Source: Chloroflexota bacterium
GTDB taxonomy: Bacteria > Chloroflexota > UBA11872
Length of the DNA stretch: 64,000 nt
Assembly (NCBI GenBank): GCA_026708035.1
Contig: JAPOVQ010000030.1
Span: 62,001-126,000 of the forward strand
Direction: 5' to 3'
The notes beneath the pieces were generated by a model. It worked only from the letters and a program-made list of their open reading frames with translations. It did no database searches and was not told the origin of the DNA. A program made the position numbers and the translations under genes. Positions 42,804 through 50,527 of the stretch are shown piece by piece (the first letter of the stretch is position 1; the number at the start of each line of letters is the position of its first letter).

Positions 42804-43835
42804 ATGGGGCGTCGCCTAGGAATCGCAGGATCGCTTGCGTTCGGAGTGGCCCTCGTTGTCCTGGGCGCCCTCGCGCTGGTGTGGGCGATACGAAGCTCGA
42901 CGGAAGCACCCCAGATCGCGCGGCCGCCCGCCGACCTGCCCGATCCGCACGAGCGCATGATGTTCGACTCGGCCTACGACCAGCGCCTCAGCCGCGACGC
43001 CATCCCACCCATTTACATGCCGCAATTCGTGGCCGCCGCCGAGGCGCCGCTCCAGCCGGACGAGCTGGTCATTGGGCTGGTCATCGACGGCGAGGCGCGG
43101 GCTTATCCCGTCGCGACGCTCAACCGGCGCGAGATGGTCAACGACGTCGTCGGCGGCACGCCGGTGCTCGTCACCTGGTGACCGCTCTGCTACACCGGTC
43201 TCGTGCACGACCGGCAGTTCGAGGGCCAGACCCTGGTCTTCGGCAATCAGGGCGCGCTGTATAAGACGGCCATGACGTGGTTCGACCACGCCACGGGCAG
43301 CATCTGGAGCCAACCGATCGGCCGAGCCCTGGTCGGCGAGTTGCGGGGCGCGGCGCTCGACCAGATTCCGTCGACCCTGGATACCTGGGAGGGGTTCCGC
43401 ACCCGGCACCCCGACGCCCTGGTGCTGAGCAACGGGCTCGACGGACCGCGGCTCATTCTTGCGACGCCGCGGGAGAACTGGGTGATCGGCCTGGCCTTGG
43501 GGGACGCCGCCGCAGCCGTCGACTTCGGCCACGCGCGGGCCGCCGGCCTGGTGCAGCTGACGGTGGGCGATGAGCCGGTGTTGGTCTGGGTCGACGCGAC
43601 CACCGGCACCGTGCGCGCTTATCTGCGGCGAGTGGCGAATCGCCTGCTGGAGTTCGAGCCGGCGGGCAATGGCGGCTTGCGGGACCGCGAGACGAGCACT
43701 CTATGGAGCGCGGCGAACGGCCTGGCGCTCAGCGGTCCGCTTGCAGGCCAAGCCCTGAGCCCGGTGCCGTGGACATCGTCGTTCGACTGGGCCTGGCGCG
43801 ACTTTTACCCGAACTCCACGTTCATCGGGGCCTGA
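42804..43835 (+). CDS. DUF3179 protein with in-frame TGA: candidate selenoprotein (or nonsense-interrupted gene)
   Basis: This 343-codon frame is interrupted once by TGA at codon 126. Both halves are in the same frame and belong to one DUF3179 protein. Residues 8-29 form a membrane anchor or signal; MVNDVVGGTPVLVTW precedes the TGA, and PLCYTGLVHDRQFEGQTLVFG then follows with the family's SIWSQPIG, TLDTWEGFRTRHPDALVLS and C-terminal DWAWRDFYP. In DUF3179 proteins this point normally reads CPLC, so the TGA sits exactly on the first Cys and gives a U-P-L-C redox-type motif if read as selenocysteine. TGA is a normal stop elsewhere in the window. A hairpin follows 13 nt downstream. It lies 55 bp after the Lon-like gene. 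Reaction unknown; a thiol/selenol redox role is inferred. Confidence 0.72.
43179..43181 (+). other. In-frame TGA, candidate selenocysteine codon (residue 126)
   Basis: TGG-TGA-CCG-CTC-TGC: the TGA replaces the Cys codon (TGC or TGT) of the DUF3179 CPLC motif, a one-base difference from TGC, and the partner Cys at residue 129 is retained. Confidence 0.6.
43195..43214 (+). promoter_or_regulatory. Possible bacterial SECIS-like hairpin
   Basis: CCGGTC (43195-43200) can pair with GACCGG (43209-43214) around an 8-nt loop. Alternatively CCGG/CCGG carries a two-base TC bulge below a TCG/CGA upper stem and a TGCA loop, reminiscent of the bulged U and G-containing loop of the E. coli fdhF element. The stem starts 13 nt after the TGA, within the range where bacterial SECIS elements lie. 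This is hand folding only. Confidence 0.4.
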
Positions 43836-43918
43836 TTCCGCCTAGAGTCACCGATTCGGCGGTGCGGCCCGAGCAATCGCACACCGAGTGGGCGGGAGTT
43901 TTTTTGCACGTTCGGCGT

Positions 43919-44545
43919 TTAAGTTCGACTCCGAATCACCTCCGCAACCACCGGAATCTCAACGCAATGGTCGAGCAGCGGACAAACCGCGCAGTCGATG
44001 ATGAGCTTCGCCGGCGGCCGGGTCGCCCGACAGAAGCCGGCCCGCTCGAACAGCCCCACCACGTCCCGGTTCACGAGCGAATAGAGCTGACCGAACCCCC
44101 GGGACCTGGCCTCGGCCTTTGCCGTTTCGATTAACTGCAAGCCCAGCTGCCGACCACGAAAGGCGTCGCTCACCGCCAGGGAGCGCAGCTCCGCCATCTG
44201 GCCCAGGTCGTCGTTGGCATCGTGCTGAATCCCAAAGTCATCCGCCGGCAGCCTGTTCGCCAGCCAGGCGATGACCTCTTGGTGGTTCGACGGCATGCCG
44301 TAGACGGCGACGGAGACGCACCCGACGACTTCGCCGGAGGGCGCGACGGCCGTGAAGAATCGACCCAAGTCCTCATCCCCAAGCATCCGGAGAATCTGCT
44401 GCGGACTGACCGGCAGCAAGGCTCCCGACCCATCCGACCGAAACCGGTTGGCCGCAATGAGCGCCGCGATGCTCGGGATGTCGTCCAGCAACGTGGGGCG
44501 AATCACCGCCGGCACATCGCTCGTTGATTCTCGGTGCGTAGTCAT
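43919..44545 (-). CDS. GNAT N-acetyltransferase, N-acetylglutamate-synthase-like
   Basis: This protein of about 208 residues has a GNAT fold: VIRPTLLDDIPSIAALI at the start, GCVSVAVYG (strand 4), ELRSLAVSDAFRGRQLGLQLIETA with the acetyl-CoA loop (R/Q-G-x-x-L-G/A type), and LVNRDVVGLFERAGF. The C-terminal CAVCPLLDHC cluster with three Cys resembles the tail of ArgA-type N-acetylglutamate synthases. ATG 44545 or ATG 44572 may be the start; the longer frame overlaps the preceding gene. It follows an oxidoreductase on the same strand. Arginine biosynthesis is possible, but no other arg gene is present. Confidence 0.8.
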   Translation of the reverse strand: MTTHRESTSDVPAVIRPTLLDDIPSIAALIAANRFRSDGSGALLPVSPQQILRMLGDEDLGRFFTAVAPSGEVVGCVSVAVYGMPSNHQEVIAWLANRLPADDFGIQHDANDDLGQMAELRSLAVSDAFRGRQLGLQLIETAKAEARSRGFGQLYSLVNRDVVGLFERAGFCRATRPPAKLIIDCAVCPLLDHCVEIPVVAEVIRSRT

Positions 44546-44580
44546 TTCATGCGACTGCGATCGGTCCGGCATGACCGAAG

Positions 44581-45636
44581 CTATGCGGAACGGTAGAGAT
44601 CGGCGATCGTGACCGGATCGCCGCTGGCCGCCGAACGATAGGCCGCGTCGACCATCTCCACCGACCACTGCGCAATCGAGCCCGGCGACAGGTTTGGCGC
44701 CCGGCCCAACACCACGTCGGCCAGGTTCTTCGCCGGCTCCCGCAGCGGGTAGTGCAGCGAGGCATCCTCCTCGCGCATTTCCTCGCCGCCGCCGCCATAG
44801 CGGTGCAGCGTCAGCCGCGGCGTCCGCTCCATATCGACTTCCATCCAGCCCCGCGAGCCAAAGATGCGCAGCTCGTTGTGAGGGGTGTCGTCGCCGGGTT
44901 TCGTCCCGATGCTAGCCACCGTGCCCAACGCGCCGCCGGTGAAGCGCACGCTCAGCGCGTCCACCGCGTCGACGGGCACTTCGAGATTCGACATATACCC
45001 ATGGACCGACTCCGGCCCGTCGTCAATCACGAAGGCCGCCAGCGCCGCCGAATGCGTGAGCTGATTCTGCCCCTGCCCGTGGGCGCTGAAGTTTTGGCCC
45101 GTGGGGCCGTGCACCGGAAAGTCCCAGCCCTCGAGCACGTCCGGCTGCCGCACGAGCTGGATGGCCGAGCTTGCAAATAGGCTATGGACCAATTCGACCT
45201 CGCCGATCGCACCGCCGGTAATCAACTCGCGGGCGCGGCGCGCCAGCCGCGTGTAGTGAAACGTGTGGCCGACCAAGACTTCGGTGCCGGCGCGCTCGGC
45301 CGCTTCCAGCAGCACCCGGCCCTCGGGCGCAATCTCGGTCATTGGCTTCTCGATCAGCACATGCAGCCCCGCGTCGATGGCCCGGTGCGCCAGCTCGAAA
45401 TGCGTGGCGTTGCTGCTGGCGACGACCAGTCCGTCCAGCGGCTCCCGCGCCAGCATGCGGTCGAGGTCGTCGTAGACCGCGGCCACGCCGTAGTGCTCGG
45501 CCGCCCGCGCCGCGCGCTCCGCATCCAGGTCGCAGAGCGCCGGAACCTCGGCCAGCGGATGCTCGATGAGCCCCGGAATGTGCGCCTCGGTGGCCCACCA
45601 GCCCGTGCCCACGACCCCGATCCGTGCCACCCGCAT
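44581..45636 (-). CDS. Gfo/Idh/MocA family oxidoreductase
   Basis: This 351-residue protein has GVVGTGWWATEAHIPGL as its nucleotide loop and VLIEKPMTEIAPEG with a full EKP motif. The C-domain is atypical: GPTGQNFSAHGQGQNQLTHSAALAAFV carries the candidate active-site residues, with His replacing parts of the usual 'D.g.H..D' helix. ATG 45636 is preferred over GTG 45648 because AGGAG lies 11 nt before the ATG and overlaps the GTG. The acetyltransferase gene starts just after its stop on the same strand. Confidence 0.87.
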   Translation of the reverse strand: MRVARIGVVGTGWWATEAHIPGLIEHPLAEVPALCDLDAERAARAAEHYGVAAVYDDLDRMLAREPLDGLVVASSNATHFELAHRAIDAGLHVLIEKPMTEIAPEGRVLLEAAERAGTEVLVGHTFHYTRLARRARELITGGAIGEVELVHSLFASSAIQLVRQPDVLEGWDFPVHGPTGQNFSAHGQGQNQLTHSAALAAFVIDDGPESVHGYMSNLEVPVDAVDALSVRFTGGALGTVASIGTKPGDDTPHNELRIFGSRGWMEVDMERTPRLTLHRYGGGGEEMREEDASLHYPLREPAKNLADVVLGRAPNLSPGSIAQWSVEMVDAAYRSAASGDPVTIADLYRSA

Positions 45637-45702
45637 GGCGCTCGTCACTCCTGGACTCCGTCCGCACCGCCACCGGCAACATAGCGCACGGACACGCCCT
45701 GG

Positions 45703-46926
45703 CTAGCCAAGGCTTATCGGGTCGCGGGGATAGTCGGTCAGCACTTCGCAGCCATCGGCGGTAACGGCCACCGTCTCGCTGATGCCCACGCCCGCGCGGC
45801 CCACGTCGCGCGCCACCGCCCGGACGTGAAACACATGGCCCGCCTCGAGCGTCGGGTAGGTGGCGACCGACCGCTCGGTGCGGCCGCTGCGCGGGCAGAT
45901 CTGCAGGCCGGGCACATCCATCCAGTCCGGTTCGAAGCTCAGGCCCACCGAATACCCGCGATTGCCGTCCCTGAATACGCCTGGTGGCAGCTCGCTCAGT
46001 GGCTCGGTTGCGTGCTCGCCGAGCTCGAGCGTGGACACGCCGGGGCGCATGCCGGCGATCGTTCGTTCCACCGCCGCGACGCAGGCCGCATACATCGCGT
46101 CCCAAACCGGATCGGCCAGCTCGCCGATCACGCCCGTGCGGATCATGGGCGCGGTGTAGCGCTTGACGCACGCGCCCCACTCCAGAATCGCCGGATGGCC
46201 AGGCGTGAGCCGCGAGCGCCCGAACGTCGTGTGCGGAATGCCGGAGTTCCGACCGGCCGTGATGATGGGCTGAATCGACATGCGCTCGCTGCCGGCGCCC
46301 ACCAGCGCCTGATAGGCCGCCGCCGCCACGTTGGTGTCGGGCGCGTCCGGGTGCAACTCGGCCCTGGCGGCATCAAACCCGCGCGGCGTGATCGCCCCGG
46401 CGGACCGAATGGCGGCGATCTCGGCCGCGCTCTTCCGCGCCCGCACTCCGTCCACCAGCCAGTGGACGTAGCTCCACGAGGCACCCACCGACTCCGAGGC
46501 GTGCAGAAAGCCCTGGTGCGCCCCGCCGTGCTGATGGTGCTCCCAGCCCAGCCTTGCCTTGGCCCAGCCGCGATGTCTCAGCACGTCGACGAGCGCGGCG
46601 GCGGGGTCTTCCGACCACGGATACGTGACCACGTCCTCGACCCAACTCGAGACCAAAGCGTTGAAGACCTCGAAGTCGTCCACCAGCAGCGTGGGATCGC
46701 GGTCGATTCCGACGATGAGGAATGCGGGCACGAACGACGCCAGCGTTTCGTAGCCGCTCACATAGCAGACGCTCGGCGCAAAGGTGCACACCAGCGCATC
46801 CAGACCCTCTTCCGCCATGGCGGTCCGCAGCGCCTCGTGCCGCCGCTGAAACTCGGTTTCGTCAAAGGTCAGCGACCGGATGTCGCCGGCATCCGCCGGA
46901 CGCTTGAGCTCACCGAACAGCGGCAT
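45703..46926 (-). CDS. M24-family (creatinase/ectoine-hydrolase-like) protein lacking metal ligands
   Basis: This 407-residue 'pita-bread' protein has an N-terminal creatinase domain (LDALVCTFAPSVCYVSGYET) and a C-terminal M24 domain. The five metal ligands of aminopeptidase members are mostly missing: WGACVKRYTAPMIRTG replaces the two-Asp strand, GYSVGLSFEPDWMDV replaces the His strand, and only the last Glu (GISETVAV) remains. This pattern resembles the non-metallo creatinase/DoeA branch that hydrolyses C-N bonds in small molecules. AGGAAAAAGGG precedes ATG 46926; the longer upstream frame is not homologous. A second member lies at 53277-54413. Confidence 0.82.
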   Translation of the reverse strand: MPLFGELKRPADAGDIRSLTFDETEFQRRHEALRTAMAEEGLDALVCTFAPSVCYVSGYETLASFVPAFLIVGIDRDPTLLVDDFEVFNALVSSWVEDVVTYPWSEDPAAALVDVLRHRGWAKARLGWEHHQHGGAHQGFLHASESVGASWSYVHWLVDGVRARKSAAEIAAIRSAGAITPRGFDAARAELHPDAPDTNVAAAAYQALVGAGSERMSIQPIITAGRNSGIPHTTFGRSRLTPGHPAILEWGACVKRYTAPMIRTGVIGELADPVWDAMYAACVAAVERTIAGMRPGVSTLELGEHATEPLSELPPGVFRDGNRGYSVGLSFEPDWMDVPGLQICPRSGRTERSVATYPTLEAGHVFHVRAVARDVGRAGVGISETVAVTADGCEVLTDYPRDPISLG

Positions 46927-47105
46927 GGGCCCTTTTTCCTGAGCAGCTGGCTGCACGACCCGAAGATCGCACAGCCGCCGCAAAAACGCGTTGAGGACTG
47001 CGTTGTGCCGCAGGAATCGCAGCGTCCCGGCCTGACGTGGCACGATAGCGGCTAGGTTTCGGCGCCGATGCCCATCCGTCGGCTCAGAGTGTGAGGTGTG
47101 CGCCA

Positions 47106-47705
47106 GTGCCCTACGACCTTGCCGAGAACAAGATGCTCACCGACTGGCTGCGCGGCCGTGGAGGGTTCAGGGTTGGGCTCGCAATCGGAGGCATCGTCAC
47201 GATCATCTGGCTGGCGATTTCATATGCCTCGCCGCTGTTCTTCGTGGGCGAGTGGTATGGGTTCGCGATGGCCACGCCGGTTCCCATCGCCGCCTTTATC
47301 GCCGCCGGCGTGATTTGGGGTCTCTTGTTCCGCCTGGCCGCCGGAGTGACCTGGCTGTTTGGCTGCGGCCTGGTCTTCGGCATCTGCGCCGGCATGTCCG
47401 AGGGACTGGCCGCCAGCCTGGGCTGGTCCCTGGACTGGGGATTCAACGTAAAAACGTTCTACAACCCCATCGATGTCGAGCCACAGGGGCTTGCCGTCGG
47501 CGTGGTCAAGGCGCTCATCCATGCCGGTGCGGGCGCCGCCGCGACCATCCTCGGGGCGTTTGCCGCCACGGTTGCCAGCACGTTGTTCATTCGCCGCTTC
47601 GTCGCCAAGCGCATGCGCCACGCGGGGCCCCGCCTCGTGGCCCGGTTCCCTGTGCGGGCCCGTCAGGTGATTGACCCGGGCTACCGCTACGGCGGCGAGG
47701 GATAG
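47106..47705 (+). CDS. Integral membrane protein, duplicated family member 1
   Basis: This 199-residue membrane protein has about four segments (VGLAIGGIVTIIWLAISYA, PIAAFIAAGVIWGLLF, GVTWLFGCGLVFGICAGM, AAATILGAFAATVAST). Its ends match the gene at 48259-48861: PYDLAENKMLTDWLRGRGGF near the start and FVAKRMRHAGPR, VRARQVIDPGYR at the C-terminus. GTG 47106 is chosen because the paralogue also begins at the same tyrosine-aspartate motif and GAGG lies 9 nt upstream. GTG 47091 is also open. Function unknown. Confidence 0.72.
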   Translation: MPYDLAENKMLTDWLRGRGGFRVGLAIGGIVTIIWLAISYASPLFFVGEWYGFAMATPVPIAAFIAAGVIWGLLFRLAAGVTWLFGCGLVFGICAGMSEGLAASLGWSLDWGFNVKTFYNPIDVEPQGLAVGVVKALIHAGAGAAATILGAFAATVASTLFIRRFVAKRMRHAGPRLVARFPVRARQVIDPGYRYGGEG

Positions 47706-47766
47706 TTGTCCGAGCGGACTACGTACGGCTTGCGATCGTCACGAATTCGCCTTCGCCGACATCCGC

Positions 47767-48246
47767 ATGCTGAAAGAGTTGCTGCTTCATAGCTCGCACA
47801 CGGTCCGCACAAGCGCCGTGATTGCACGCGACAGAAAGATCGTCCTCGTCGAGTTCGACGACGCCGGCTTCGTGCACTTCAACCTGCCGGGCGGCGGCGT
47901 GCAAGGCGGCGAGACGATTCACGATGGTCTGATCCGCGAAGTGCGTGAGGAAATCGACTGCGACGTGACCGTGCGCGAGTTACTGTTTGCCGACGAGTAT
48001 CAGCCCACGGGGCGCGGTCCGACTGAAGGCGGGCTTCCGGCCATCCGATTGATTTTTCGCTGCGACCTTGCCACGGGCGCCACGCCGCGCATGCCGGCTC
48101 GGCCCGACCCGATGCAAACCGCGGTTCGCTGGGTGTCTCTCGATGAGATGGGGCATCCGACGCCGCTGCTTCCCGACATCCGTGACAACCTCGCGGCGGC
48201 GCTGCACTCACCTGGAACCCAGCGCATGTTCACGTTCGGGCCGTAG
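47767..48246 (+). CDS. Nudix hydrolase
   Basis: This 159-residue protein has an intact Nudix box, GGVQGGETIHDGLIREVREEID (G-x5-E-x7-R-E-V-x-E-E), with the metal-binding Glu residues present. Such enzymes hydrolyse nucleoside diphosphates linked to another group X, often for housecleaning. The fold begins at SHTVRTSAVIARDRKIVLVEF, and WVSLDEMGHPTPLLPDIRDNL is the usual C-terminal helix. It lies between two paralogous membrane protein genes, 12 bp before the second. ATG 47767 lacks a strong Shine-Dalgarno site. Substrate unknown. Confidence 0.88.
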   Translation: MLKELLLHSSHTVRTSAVIARDRKIVLVEFDDAGFVHFNLPGGGVQGGETIHDGLIREVREEIDCDVTVRELLFADEYQPTGRGPTEGGLPAIRLIFRCDLATGATPRMPARPDPMQTAVRWVSLDEMGHPTPLLPDIRDNLAAALHSPGTQRMFTFGP

Positions 48247-48258
48247 GCAGTCGCCGAC

Positions 48259-48861
48259 GTGCTCTACGACCTTGCCGAGAACAAGACTGTCACCGACTGG
48301 CTGCGCGGCTGGGGCGGGTTCAAGGTCGGGCTCGTGCTTGGGGCCATTATCGCGGCGATCTGGATGCCGCTGGTCTTCACCGCCCCACAGGTCATTGACG
48401 AGGGCGGTCTCTACAACCTCTCCATGACCGTGCATATCCCGGTCTTCAGCTTCATTGGCTTCGGCCTCGTGTGGGGGCTGCTGTTCAAGAACGTTGCCGG
48501 GGTGACCTGGGCGCTCGGCGTCGGCCTGGCGGTGGCCGCAACCGCCGGGATGGTCGCCGGCATGGACGTTTCCCAAGGATGGGGCGTGGACTGGGGCTTC
48601 GGCTTCAAGTCGTTCTATACCCGCGTCGACGTGGTGCCGCTTGGCGCCGCGAACGGCGCCCTGGCGGGCCTGATGTTTGGCGGCGCGCTAGGCGCCATGG
48701 CCGCGCTCGGGTCGCTGCTCGCCATGGTGGTCAGCATGGTCTACCTGCGTCGCCACGTCGCCAAGCGAATGCGCAACGCGGCGCCCCGCATCGTGAGCCG
48801 GCTCCCCGGCCGCGTGCGACAGGTCATCGATCCGGCCTATCGGCACGGCGCCGCCCGCTAG
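48259..48861 (+). CDS. Integral membrane protein, duplicated family member 2
   Basis: This 200-residue paralogue of the 47106 gene shares LYDLAENKTVTDWLRGWGGF, GLVWGLLFKNVAGVTWALG, GWGVDWGFGFKSFYT and HVAKRMRNAAPRIVSRLPGRVRQVIDPAYR. About four membrane segments are predicted, with a positively charged C-terminal tail likely inside. GTG start, 12 bp after the Nudix gene. The pair with the Nudix gene between them looks like a tandem duplication split by, or grown around, the Nudix gene. Function unknown. Confidence 0.75.
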   Translation: MLYDLAENKTVTDWLRGWGGFKVGLVLGAIIAAIWMPLVFTAPQVIDEGGLYNLSMTVHIPVFSFIGFGLVWGLLFKNVAGVTWALGVGLAVAATAGMVAGMDVSQGWGVDWGFGFKSFYTRVDVVPLGAANGALAGLMFGGALGAMAALGSLLAMVVSMVYLRRHVAKRMRNAAPRIVSRLPGRVRQVIDPAYRHGAAR

Positions 48862-48952
48862 CCAGCCGAGGAGATCTCAAACAGCTCGCGCGGGTCACCT
48901 CGAGAGTCCGTGGTAGCTTGCAGGAGCATTGTGCACAGTTGAGGAGCCCCTC

Positions 48953-49135
48953 ATGACGCGTGTCTTTGCGAATCTCGCCCGAACGATCGCCAGTCGCCTT
49001 CGACGATTCGCGAACATAATCGGCGACGCGCTGAACGGTCCCGCTAACGACAACCGCACCGAGTACATTGGCAGCATGACCTCGCTCAGCTCGCATCGTC
49101 GAGACGATCACGGTTTGCCCATGAGGCGGCGCTAG
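48953..49135 (+). CDS. Small hypothetical protein (60 aa)
   Basis: ATG 48953 follows GAGGAG by 6 nt. The product has a basic amphipathic start (TRVFANLARTIASRLRRFAN) and a polar tail containing GPANDNRTEYIG. No membrane segment or known domain. It is included because of the good ribosome-binding site; it could still be spurious. Confidence 0.35.
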   Translation: MTRVFANLARTIASRLRRFANIIGDALNGPANDNRTEYIGSMTSLSSHRRDDHGLPMRRR

Positions 49136-49187
49136 CACCACCTGACCCCGAGGCACAACCACGGAGAGCGCCGGCGACCAGGGCCGA

Positions 49188-50279
49188 TTAGGTCGGCTTC
49201 ACCGTGATCCAGGCGCCCAGAATGGCACTGCGCCGCGGGTCGTTGCGGTCGGTTTCGGCATAGGCCGCCAGCAGCGTGTCGGGCGCCACCTCGATGACCC
49301 AGTCGTAATTGCCGCAGTCCCACGCCTGCGTGCCCAGGTTGAGGCAGGTGTGCCCCATCCAGCTGTGGCCGTCGTCGCGGCTGAAGGCGAGCCAGTCGCC
49401 AGGCCTGCCATAGATCACGGCGAGCACGCCGTTCGACATGCGGCAGGCCTTGGGCAAGACGCCGCGGTCGGCGACGGGCTCGGGAGCGCTCCACGAGTGG
49501 CCGTCGTCCGCGGAGCGGCTCATCGCGAGCGCGGTGTGCCGCCCCTCGTATCGCCCGCCGGTGCGCATGAAACACAGCAGGTCGCCGTTCGGCAGCGCCA
49601 GCAAGTCGGGCTCGGTGAATCCCTCGATGTGGTGCGTGTGGGTCGGGTTGAGGTCAAAGGCCACGCTCGCGCGATAGCTCCAGGTCGCTCCCCGATCGTC
49701 CGAGCGAATGACAAACGTCCGATGCTTGACGTCGCCGGCGAACTTTCCGAGCACGGTGGCCAGGAGGCTCCCGTCGCGCAGCGCCACGAGGCCGTGATCC
49801 ACGTAGGCGTAGAGGTGCCGCCCCCACTTCTCGCTGTCTTCCTCCGCCAGCTCCGGAACACCCGAGATCAGCGCCGATTCCGGGGCGTGCGTCTGGCCGT
49901 TGTCGTGGGAGCGATGGATCGAAAAGCGATAGGCGCCCGGCGCGTCGCCGCGCGTCAGCCACGGTTCGCCCGGCGTTCCCACGTGCAGCAGCTCGCCGTC
50001 GTCGAATTGGTGCACGTAGAAGCTGGGCCAGGCAGGCGCGGCGTACCACGTCTCGCCGCCGTCACGCGACCGGCGCCAGGTGAGCTCGGGCTCGACCGTA
50101 CGAGGCCCGCCCACCACCAGCTCGCCATTGGCCAGCTGGAAGAGGAAGCCGCAGGGGCACTGATTCTCATGCGCGGGGATTAGGGTCTCGGTGCGCTCGA
50201 CCTGCACGGTGAGACCGGGAAACGAATAGGAGCCCCGGCCGAGCGCCTCGCGCCGGCCGTTGGGCTTGGTGATTGCCAT
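49188..50279 (-). CDS. Sialidase-like BNR/Asp-box protein
   Basis: This 363-residue predicted six-bladed propeller has Asp boxes SRDGGETW, SDDRGATW, SADDGHSW and SRDDGHSW, and shares the block LPNGDLLCFMRTGGRY with the 14-19 kb cluster but not its conserved last blade. The start ATG 50279 has GGAG 7 nt upstream. It is isolated, with a 248-bp gene-free stretch on its 5' side that shows nothing else recognisable. The Asp-box pattern supports the fold; catalytic residues were not identified. Confidence 0.8.
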   Translation of the reverse strand: MAITKPNGRREALGRGSYSFPGLTVQVERTETLIPAHENQCPCGFLFQLANGELVVGGPRTVEPELTWRRSRDGGETWYAAPAWPSFYVHQFDDGELLHVGTPGEPWLTRGDAPGAYRFSIHRSHDNGQTHAPESALISGVPELAEEDSEKWGRHLYAYVDHGLVALRDGSLLATVLGKFAGDVKHRTFVIRSDDRGATWSYRASVAFDLNPTHTHHIEGFTEPDLLALPNGDLLCFMRTGGRYEGRHTALAMSRSADDGHSWSAPEPVADRGVLPKACRMSNGVLAVIYGRPGDWLAFSRDDGHSWMGHTCLNLGTQAWDCGNYDWVIEVAPDTLLAAYAETDRNDPRRSAILGAWITVKPT

Positions 50280-50527
50280 GTGGCGACTCCGCCAGCAACG
50301 AGTGGGGTCCACTTTACGCGGTTCGAGGTAGCGCTCGGCACGACGGGAGTGGTCACCCACCATGGGCGCCATCGACTGACCCACGGCGCCACCTACCTGG
50401 GCATGGCGACAGCTCAATCCAGCTCCCGCGGCGGCCGGGATGTCAGGTCACCGGCTTGGCACACCACAATGCCGCTATCCGGGGCGTGCTTCGCGGCCTT
50501 TCTCCTCCACGAGTGTTCGCCCTCCGT

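Noticed and set aside
43203-43835. Treating the DUF3179 second half as an independent gene starting at GTG 43203
   Set aside because: It lacks a ribosome-binding site, begins in mid-domain, and is in the same frame as the upstream half with only the TGA between.
42804-43835. TGA reassigned to Trp genome-wide
   Set aside because: TGA terminates many other genes here (for example at 1594-1596 and 15232-15234), and the family has Cys, not Trp, at this position.
43899-43905. Run of seven T between convergent genes as a rho-independent terminator
   Set aside because: No stable GC hairpin directly precedes it; the nearest inverted repeat is imperfect and not adjacent.
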